Shown here: piece after piece, positions 6,531-11,328 of the stretch | Numbering within the stretch: position 1 is the first letter of the stretch | Layout: every line of letters begins with the position of its first letter | Source of the DNA: Desulfobacteraceae bacterium | GTDB lineage: Bacteria; Desulfobacterota; Desulfobacteria; Desulfobacterales; Desulfosalsimonadaceae | Length of the DNA stretch: 11,328 bases | Assembly: GCA_003551985.1 (NCBI GenBank) | Contig: PUOB01000256.1 | Span: 1 to 11,328, forward strand | Direction: 5' to 3' | Made by a program: the position numbers and the translations under genes | The notes under the pieces: generated by a model | What the model was told of the DNA's origin: nothing | The model's database searches: none | The model's input: the letters and a program-made list of their open reading frames with translations, nothing else

Positions 6531-6847
6531 ACTTCATCTTTTGGCTCATCCGGGTCATGTGGATTGAAGCATTCGCATCAAAAGCAACATCTTCAAGAGT
6601 ACCCTTGTTGACAATGCCGCCCCCCCATGGTGCCGCCCTTTATAACAGCGCCGGTTTCAATGACAAGTTCATAATCCGGATCTCTTGTGCCATCAGGCGC
6701 CGTACCAGACAAGATGCCTTTGTTGTCGATCTCTCCGCTGACTGTCCCGCCAAAAACATTGCCATTATTGACACCACCGGATATCGTGCCACCTGTATTG
6801 TCAAGAATTGTATCAGGGACGATCATTTTTTTCCACTGTAGAGCCAT
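6526..6847 (-). pseudogene. Fragment of a repetitive, probably beta-helical surface protein
   Basis: Read on the minus strand, the frame from 6847 encodes short Gly/Asn-rich repeats: T-I-S-G-G-V-N-N-G, G-T-V-S-G-E-I-D-N-K-G-I-L-S-G, then I-E-T-G-A-V-I-K-G-G-T-M. At a run of seven identical bases (6620-6626) the frame breaks. Removing one base restores G-G-G-I-V-N-K-G-T-L-E-D-V-A-F-D-A-N-A-S-I-H. A second shift seems to lead into D-P-D-E-P-K-D-E-V near 6530, where the RhuM remnant is cut. Such G-x-I/V-x-N-x-G repeats are typical of extracellular beta-helix or adhesin-like proteins. There is no signal peptide or anchor here. Upstream in the same frame, past a TGA at 6851-6853, a 49-codon frame (6851-7000) may or may not belong to it. 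Confidence 0.55.
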
Positions 6848-6853
6848 GGGTCA

Positions 6854-7145
6854 CCGCAAAATCGCGCTCCTTAAATCGGTCTTGTTTTTCATTGCCTGCT
6901 CAAGGGTATGCCCCCTTACAACAACCTGCCGCGTGCTGAAATCCCCCCATCCTCGTCCCGACGCATTAAGGGATGGGACTGTTTTGCTGTAGCCGGTCAT
7001 CCCTGGTTTTTTTAATTGCAATCACTCATCCGTTCGATTATCAATGGAGTTACAATCCTTTATCATTATAGTAGACGGGGAAAAGTCAAGGCGGCCTTTA
7101 AAACGCCGAAACAGGATATCGGCCAAAGATATACGGGGTGCTGAC
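6854..7145. other. Interval before the thiolase-like gene
   Basis: No supported gene is present. A 49-codon minus-strand frame ends at 6851 and reads M-T-G-Y-S-K at its start, but I do not recognise it. The promoter of the thiolase-DUF35 pair should lie between about 7000 and 7110. TATAGT at 7067-7072 is a possible -10, but no good -35 lies at the right distance. Confidence 0.35.
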
Positions 7146-8309
7146 ATGGAAATGAAAGACAAGTATGCGTTTGCGGGCGTTGGCTATACGCCCCAGGGCA
7201 AAGTCCCGGACCGGACTGCGCTGAGTTTTCAACTGGAGGCCTGTGCCAATGCCATTTCGGATGCGGGGCTGATGCCGGAAGATATCGACGGCTTGATCTG
7301 CTATCGGCATTTTCCCCCATCCGCGGGGGAGCAGGACGTAACCCCCTACCTGGTGGCCCAGCACCTGGGCATTGCGCCCAACTACCTTTACCAAGATGCC
7401 AATTGATCGCGCAGCCATCTGATGCACGCAGTTGGCGCGCTTGAATCCGGCTTATGCCGGTATGTTCTTCTTTCCTACGGCCACAGCGGTCGCTCCGGCG
7501 ATTCCATGATGCGCATGCTTGCGGGCATGACGGGTAACGACGCCGTATACGGCCATTTCGGGGCCGCAGGCGGCTACGCCTTGGCCGCCCGGCGGGCCAT
7601 GCACGAAATGAACACCGGCCCGGATACCTGGAAGCATATCGCTTCCGGCCAGCGGGCGTGGGCGGGCCTTAATCCGGATGCCATGCTCCATGAACGGCCC
7701 CTGAACGAACAGGAATATCTGGATTCCCCCTATATGATCGAGCCGTTCCGCCTGCATGACAACTGCCTGGTCTCCGACGGAGGCAGGGCCTGCATCCTCA
7801 CAACCACGGAGCGGGCCCGGGATCTTCCCCACCCGGTGGTTTCGATTATGGGCATGGGCCAGTACAACCCGTCTGCCGATCTTCTGAATGCGGATTTCCT
7901 TGCAGGCGCCACCGGGGCCCGGCAGGCGGGAGAGCAGGCGTTTGCCATGGCGCAGATCACAAGAAGCGACATCGATGCCTGCCAGATCTATGACTGCTTT
8001 ACCTACACAGTGGAGGTCACCCTTCAGGATTACGGGTTTTTCGCCCCCGGAGAGGGCAGGACCTGGTTTTCCGGAGGCACCATCGCGCCGGGCGGAACAA
8101 TGCCGGTGAATACGTCCGGCGGGCAGCTGGCCGAAGCCTATTACATGGGCCTCACACCGTTGACCGAAGCGGTCATGCAGCTTATGCGCCGGTGCGGAAA
8201 CCGTCAGCTCGGACCAGAGACCCGGACCCAAACGCCGGAAATTATCCTTTGCAGTGACAATGGGGCGATCCTGCAGACCCATGCCTGCTACATTCTCCGG
8301 AGGTACTGA
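7146..8309 (+). pseudogene. Thiolase-superfamily (SCP-x/Ltp2-like) protein with one in-frame TGA at codon 87
   Basis: The frame runs 388 codons, the normal thiolase length, and every part looks conserved: Y-A-F-A-G-V-G-Y-T-P-Q-G-K at the N-terminus, A-V-G-A-L-E-S-G-L-C-R-Y-V-L, I-Y-D-C-F-T-Y-T-V-E, and N-T-S-G-G-Q-L-A-E-A-Y-Y-M-G (322-335). The only defect is TGA at 7404-7406, codon 87. The start ATG (7146) has GGGG 7 nt upstream. Classical thiolases use a Cys near residue 89, a His in GHP and a second Cys. Here GHP is replaced by E-A-Y-Y and the second Cys motif reads S-D-N-G-A, as in Ltp2-type aldolases that work with a DUF35 partner. Likely role: C-C bond cleavage or formation on acyl-CoA. 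The TGA is either a nonsense mutation (e.g. from GGA), a sequencing error, or a selenocysteine codon. Confidence 0.85.
7409..7440 (+). promoter_or_regulatory. Hairpin immediately after the in-frame TGA (candidate SECIS-like element)
   Basis: The 5' arm 7409-7421 and 3' arm 7429-7440 form four G-C pairs, a bulged A (7413), four more pairs, a T-T mismatch and three pairs, closing a 7-nt loop at 7422-7428. The loop starts 16 nt after the TGA, within the spacing of bacterial selenocysteine insertion elements. The loop begins A-T-G, so it lacks the G among the first two loop bases that is usual. It may be a chance GC-rich fold. Confidence 0.25.
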
Positions 8310-8311
8310 AA

Positions 8312-8722
8312 ATGACCGATACCAAACCGCTTCCTGAAATCAATGCCGATAACCGGATCTTCTGGGAAAAATGCCGGGAGCATGTGCTGACGCTCCAGAA
8401 GTGCACGGATTGCGGCAAGTTTCGAAACCCACCTGCGTTTGTGTGCCCCCGCTGCCTGAGCCGGAGCGCCGAATGGGTGCCGGTGAGCGGAAAAGGCAGC
8501 ATTTACACCTTTGCCGTGTATCACACGGCTTTCCATCCCGGGTTCAAGGAAGAGATTCCCTACGTGACTGCCGTGGTGGCGTTGGCTGAAGGCCCCCGCA
8601 TGATGAGCAATATTGTTGAATGCCCCCCGGAGAATGTCTCCTGCGGCATGCCGGTGGAAGTCACCTGGAGGGATGCGGAGGATCAGTTTTCCATACCACT
8701 GTTCCGGCCGGCTAAAAAGTGA
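8312..8722 (+). CDS. DUF35 zinc-ribbon/OB-fold acyl-CoA-associated protein
   Basis: This 136-residue protein has an N-terminal helix that usually packs on the thiolase-fold partner, then a rubredoxin-like zinc ribbon with Cys31, Cys34, Cys45 and Cys48. An OB-fold from about residue 58 (G-K-G-S-I-Y-T-F-A-V-Y-H-T-A-F through P-Y-V-T-A-V-V-A-L) follows. DUF35 proteins such as ChsH2 and BbsA are non-catalytic or CoA-handling partners of thiolase-superfamily enzymes. The ATG is preceded by GGAGG (8299-8303) 8 nt upstream, located inside the end of the thiolase-like gene, whose stop is 2 bp away. The two are therefore one translational unit. It looks fully intact, which is a point against long-standing decay of its partner. 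Confidence 0.93.
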   Translation: MTDTKPLPEINADNRIFWEKCREHVLTLQKCTDCGKFRNPPAFVCPRCLSRSAEWVPVSGKGSIYTFAVYHTAFHPGFKEEIPYVTAVVALAEGPRMMSNIVECPPENVSCGMPVEVTWRDAEDQFSIPLFRPAKK

Positions 8723-8877
8723 CGGCTTCGTAAAAAATCCAATATCTGCGTTGCGCACAATTTTTGAAGAATCTCACGTACGGCTAAGTACTATCGATTC
8801 TTCAAAAATTGCACGCGCCTTGATCTTGTCACGCCCATGGCGTGATTACAAAGCCGTCTGAAAATGACTTTTTACGA
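8721..8877. repeat. MITE-like inverted-repeat element
   Basis: The outer ends GACGGCTTCGTAA (8721-8733) and TTACAAAGCCGTC (8846-8858) are inverted repeats with one mismatch. A second pair, TCGTAAAAA (8728-8736) and TTTTTACGA (8869-8877), is perfect. Inside is a perfect 16-bp hairpin arm pair (8758-8773 / 8796-8811) with a 22-nt loop, and a 7-bp hairpin TCACGCC-CAT-GGCGTGA near 8829-8845. No transposase gene is present. Motifs such as AATATCTGCGTTGCGC resemble dispersed repeats I associate with Desulfobacterales. The element overlaps the last two bases of the DUF35 stop codon and may also end transcription between the convergent genes. Confidence 0.65.
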
Positions 8878-8891
8878 GTTCATCAAAAAGT
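8867..8891. terminator. A/T-rich hairpin between convergent genes
   Basis: ACTTTTT (8867-8873) and AAAAAGT (8885-8891) pair around an 11-nt loop, between the DUF35 gene and the convergent ligase gene. It could weakly terminate from either side. It overlaps the end of the inverted-repeat element, and no long T-run follows. Confidence 0.3.
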
Positions 8892-8975
8892 AAGGGGCAA
8901 CAAAAAAATCGCCCGATCCCGCATGTTTTCCATGGCCCTAAAAAAGACTGCAACCTTTATTTTCAAAACCGCACT

Positions 8976-10586
8976 CTAATTGACCATGCGTGCTCTTCCT
9001 TCCCACTCTTTTTCCCGGAGTTTGTATTTCTGGATTTTACCGGTCGCGGTCTTGGGCAGCTCCCCGAATTCAACCGCCTTCGGGGCCTTGAAACGGGCCA
9101 GGTTTTCCTTGCAGAAATCGATGATCGATTTGGCATCCGGATTCGAACCGGGGCGGGGCACGACAAAGGCCTTGGGCACTTCCCCCCACTTTTCATCGGG
9201 AATCGGCACCACCGCGACTTCCATGACATCCGGGTGTTTATAGAGAACGCTTTCGATCTCCACGGTGGAGATGTTCTCGCCGCCACTGATGATCACGTCT
9301 TTCTTGCGGTCCATGATCTGGGCGTAGTTGTCCGGGTGCATCACCGCCAGATCGCCGCTGTGGAACCAGCCGCCGCGGAAGGCCTCGGCGGTGGCTTCGG
9401 GGTCCTTGTAGTAGCCCAGCATCACGTTGTTTCCCCGCATGACGATCTCGCCCATGGTCATCCCGTCGCGGGGCACCGGCTCCATGGTTTGGGCGTCAAC
9501 CACATCCATGTGCTCGGCAATGATGTAGGGCACACCCTGCCGGGACTTGTAGGTGGCCCTTTCCTCCGGACTCAGCCCAACCCATTTGCTCTGCCACTGG
9601 CACACGCTGTGAGGGCCGAAGACCTCGGTGAGACCGTAGGTCTGGGTGATATTGGCGCCCACGCTTTCCATGTTCTGAATCACCGTGGGCGCGGGAGGCG
9701 CGCCTGCGGTCATGATTTCAAGGCGCTTGTCGAGCTTGATTTGATTTTCCATGGCATAGGCCGACATGCCGATCAAAACGGTCGGCGCCGCGCAGAGGTG
9801 GGTGACGCCCTCCTCCTTGACGATCTTATAGATTTCTTCCGGCACCACCTTGCGCAGGCAGACGTGGGTTGCCCCGACGGCCGTTACGCCCCAGGTGAAG
9901 CACCAGCCGTTGCAGTGGAACATGGGCAGGGTCCAAAGGTATATGGATTCGGCATCGGTGTGGAACTCGAGCTGCTCGCCCAGGGCATTAAGATACGCTC
10001 CCCGGTGGTGGTACATAACACCCTTGGGACGGCCCGTCGTACCTGAGGTGTAGTTGATGGTCAAAACGTCGTACTCGTCATCGATGGCGTTTTCCACGGG
10101 ATCTGCCGAAGCTGCTTCAATAAACGATTCATAATCGGGACCGCTCAACGGCGTGGCATCACCGGCGTCGCAGATATTGACCACCAACTCGAGGTTTTCC
10201 AGCCGGTCTATCACCGGCAATATGGCCTGGGCGAATTCGTTGTCGGCAAACAAGGCCTTGGCATCCGAATGGTTGACGATGTATTCGATTTCACCGGGGG
10301 AGAGGCGGATGTTGATGGGCACCAGGACCGCCCCAAGCATGGGCACCGCGTAATGGGCTTCGAGCATGGGCGGTATGTTGGGGCAGATAAAGGCCACCTT
10401 GTCACCTTTGCCGATGCCTTTGGCCTTCAGGGCGTTGGCCAGGCGGAAGACCCGTTCCTGGAATCGGGCATAGGTGAATCGTTCGGCCCCATTGATTACC
10501 GCTGTTTTATCCGGGAAAACCGTCGCGCTCCGGTTGAGAAAATTTACCGGGCTCAGCAGATGTTTGTTTACCGAGTGGACTGTCAT
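8976..10586 (-). CDS. Acyl-CoA synthetase / AMP-dependent fatty-acyl-CoA ligase
   Basis: This 536-residue ANL-superfamily enzyme activates a carboxylic acid to its CoA thioester via an acyl-adenylate. All core motifs are present: the ATP-binding loop Y-T-S-G-T-T-G-R-P-K-G (179-189), M-F-H-C-N-G-W near the acyl pocket (222-228), Y-G-L-T-E (317-321), G-W-F-H-S-G-D (406-412), the hinge D-R-K-K-D (426-430) and P-K-T-A-T-G-K-I-Q-K with catalytic Lys517. Length and the F-H-C-N-G-W-C-F-T-W-G-V stretch suggest the medium/long-chain or DmdB-like branch, not acetyl-CoA synthetase. Substrate cannot be read from sequence. No membrane segment is seen. GGAGG lies 8 nt upstream of the ATG. It converges on the thiolase-DUF35 unit, and the three could serve one acyl-CoA pathway. 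Confidence 0.95.
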   Translation of the reverse strand: MTVHSVNKHLLSPVNFLNRSATVFPDKTAVINGAERFTYARFQERVFRLANALKAKGIGKGDKVAFICPNIPPMLEAHYAVPMLGAVLVPINIRLSPGEIEYIVNHSDAKALFADNEFAQAILPVIDRLENLELVVNICDAGDATPLSGPDYESFIEAASADPVENAIDDEYDVLTINYTSGTTGRPKGVMYHHRGAYLNALGEQLEFHTDAESIYLWTLPMFHCNGWCFTWGVTAVGATHVCLRKVVPEEIYKIVKEEGVTHLCAAPTVLIGMSAYAMENQIKLDKRLEIMTAGAPPAPTVIQNMESVGANITQTYGLTEVFGPHSVCQWQSKWVGLSPEERATYKSRQGVPYIIAEHMDVVDAQTMEPVPRDGMTMGEIVMRGNNVMLGYYKDPEATAEAFRGGWFHSGDLAVMHPDNYAQIMDRKKDVIISGGENISTVEIESVLYKHPDVMEVAVVPIPDEKWGEVPKAFVVPRPGSNPDAKSIIDFCKENLARFKAPKAVEFGELPKTATGKIQKYKLREKEWEGRARMVN

Positions 10587-10701
10587 GGTGGCTTACCTCC
10601 TGTTTGGCTTGGCTATCGAAAGAAACCGCGTTTAAAAGGATAAACATTGGCTGGAGTTTAATTAAGGGGAAAGGAATAGGAACTTACTTTTGACGTCCAA
10701 A

Positions 10702-10730
10702 TGTATAACAAGATTCGAATTGTGTGTAAA
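10702..10730 (-). promoter_or_regulatory. Probable promoter of the acyl-CoA ligase gene
   Basis: On the minus strand TTTACA (10730-10725) is followed after 17 bp by TATACA (10707-10702). This would give a leader of roughly 110 nt before the ligase start. No clear operator palindrome was seen. Confidence 0.45.
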
Positions 10731-10896
10731 GTGATTTTCGCCACTTGATATTGTATGCAGGTAAAAGATGGGTTTTGATTGGAATGAAACGATTTGGAAA
10801 TTGATGCGACTTATTAGAAAATTGAAACATTAAGCCCTGTTTTTTATATTTTTTTACGGCACTTATCCGGTTTATGCCGCGCGCCAATTTCTGGTT
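10731..10896. other. AT-rich interval without a supported gene
   Basis: A 67-codon minus-strand frame covers 10684-10887, but it has skewed composition, overlaps the probable ligase promoter and matches nothing I recognise. I treat this stretch as non-coding. Confidence 0.4.
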
Positions 10897-11271
10897 TCAT
10901 TGCACCCAATGATCATCTAACGGGGCTTGGGCATATTGTCCATCATAAATCGATTCAATTGTTTCAATAGCTGTTTCCCTTGGTGGATCGTGATTCCGGG
11001 TCTCCCACAAACCCAGATGCTTTAATATTATTTGAATAATATTGTCATCCTCAATAAAGGCGATAATGCGAATCATTCTTGCCGCGGATGGAATATTCCC
11101 GGGGGTAAAGAAAAATGTACCTTGATTTTGATAATCCTCTCTGCCTCGAAATTCAGAATACTGGAGGGACATAGCCGTATGGTGCATTTTGCCAAAACCG
11201 ATTATCGCCCCGTAGCTTTCGGCAATACCCCGTTCACCGCACAAATAGGCCTTTAGCGCTTCTTTTGGCAA
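10897..11271 (-). pseudogene. C-terminal remnant of an IS91-like (Y2) transposase
   Basis: The frame encodes up to 124 residues. Its second half contains R-M-I-R-I-I-A-F-I-E-D-D-N-I-I-Q-I-I-L-K-H-L-G-L-W, closely resembling the C-terminal tail of IS91/IS801-type transposases (CPxC-G-x-M-R-I-I-A-F-I-E-D ... I-L-x-H-L-G-L-W), followed by the usual proline-rich end. The Cys pair that normally precedes it is replaced by Ile and Ala, and the catalytic HUH/tyrosine domain is absent. I therefore read it as old debris. The N-terminal half is not recognised and may be fused by chance. The exact IS family is uncertain. Confidence 0.55.
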
Positions 11272-11286
11272 AAGCCATAGTGGTCT

Positions 11287-11328
11287 TTATTCTGGAATAC
11301 TGAATTTTTGAATGTCTTCATCCGTTAG
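11287..11328 (-). CDS. Possible C-terminal end of a gene running off the right edge
   Basis: Thirteen codons on the minus strand (L-T-D-E-D-I-Q-K-F-S-I-P-E) end at a TAA at 11289-11287. The residues look protein-like and the frame is open at the window edge. That is too little to identify a family, and it could equally be chance or part of the adjoining transposase debris. Confidence 0.2.
   Translation of the reverse strand, partial: LTDEDIQKFSIPE

Noticed and set aside
7452..8282. 276-codon open frame on the minus strand
   Set aside because: It is a GC-driven mirror of the thiolase-like gene, with no recognisable domain.
9234..10046. 270-codon plus-strand frame, His/Gly/Val-rich
   Set aside because: It is antisense to the acyl-CoA ligase, whose full set of ANL motifs fixes the coding strand.
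10684..10887. 67-codon minus-strand frame
   Set aside because: AT-rich Lys/Phe/Ser composition, overlaps the likely ligase promoter and has no recognisable motif.

Overview
The window looks like chromosomal DNA from a Desulfobacterota (Desulfobacterales-type) sulfate reducer or a close relative. This is inferred, not proven. The grounds are moderately GC-rich genes with strong GGAGG ribosome sites, an acyl-CoA/DUF35 module of the kind common in that group, and an inverted-repeat element (about 8721-8877) resembling repeats I associate with those genomes.

Layout. 1-876 (+) is the 3' part of an M50 site-2 protease with C-terminal CBS domains, convergent with a short PilZ protein (880-1263, -). 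After a gene-free stretch with a promoter come a DUF721/DciA-like protein (1714-2031, +) and a TrmN6-type methyltransferase (2047-2772, +). An intact tRNA-Ser(CGA) with encoded CCA follows at 2931-3021.

Immediately downstream of the tRNA, roughly 3400-7000, is a graveyard of accessory genes. It holds a 3' remnant resembling a DUF1156 DNA methylase; an apparently intact DUF4258-like/DUF2283 pair; a PLD-nuclease/SF2-helicase pseudogene with a lost start, a nonsense codon and an internal deletion; a C-terminal orphan; a RhuM(/Fic) pseudogene with an in-frame TAA and a lost C-terminus; and, on the other strand, a frameshifted fragment of a repetitive surface-type protein. I read this as a decayed defence island integrated beside tRNA-Ser.

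7146-8722 (+) is a two-gene acyl-CoA unit: a thiolase-superfamily (SCP-x/Ltp2-like) protein, intact except for one in-frame TGA at codon 87, followed by its DUF35 zinc-ribbon/OB-fold partner. The element at 8721-8877 begins at the stop codon of the DUF35 gene. A convergent gene (8976-10586, -) encodes a full-length acyl-CoA ligase with its own promoter. Ligase, DUF35 protein and thiolase-fold enzyme could act on the same CoA-bound substrates. The right end (10897-11328, -) holds a degenerate C-terminal transposase remnant and possibly the last 13 codons of another gene.

The most intriguing observation is the TGA in the thiolase-like gene. It lies at the residue number where thiolases carry their nucleophilic cysteine and is followed at once by a stable hairpin. 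Selenocysteine recoding is possible, but a plain nonsense mutation is at least as likely, because the other thiolase catalytic residues look substituted.
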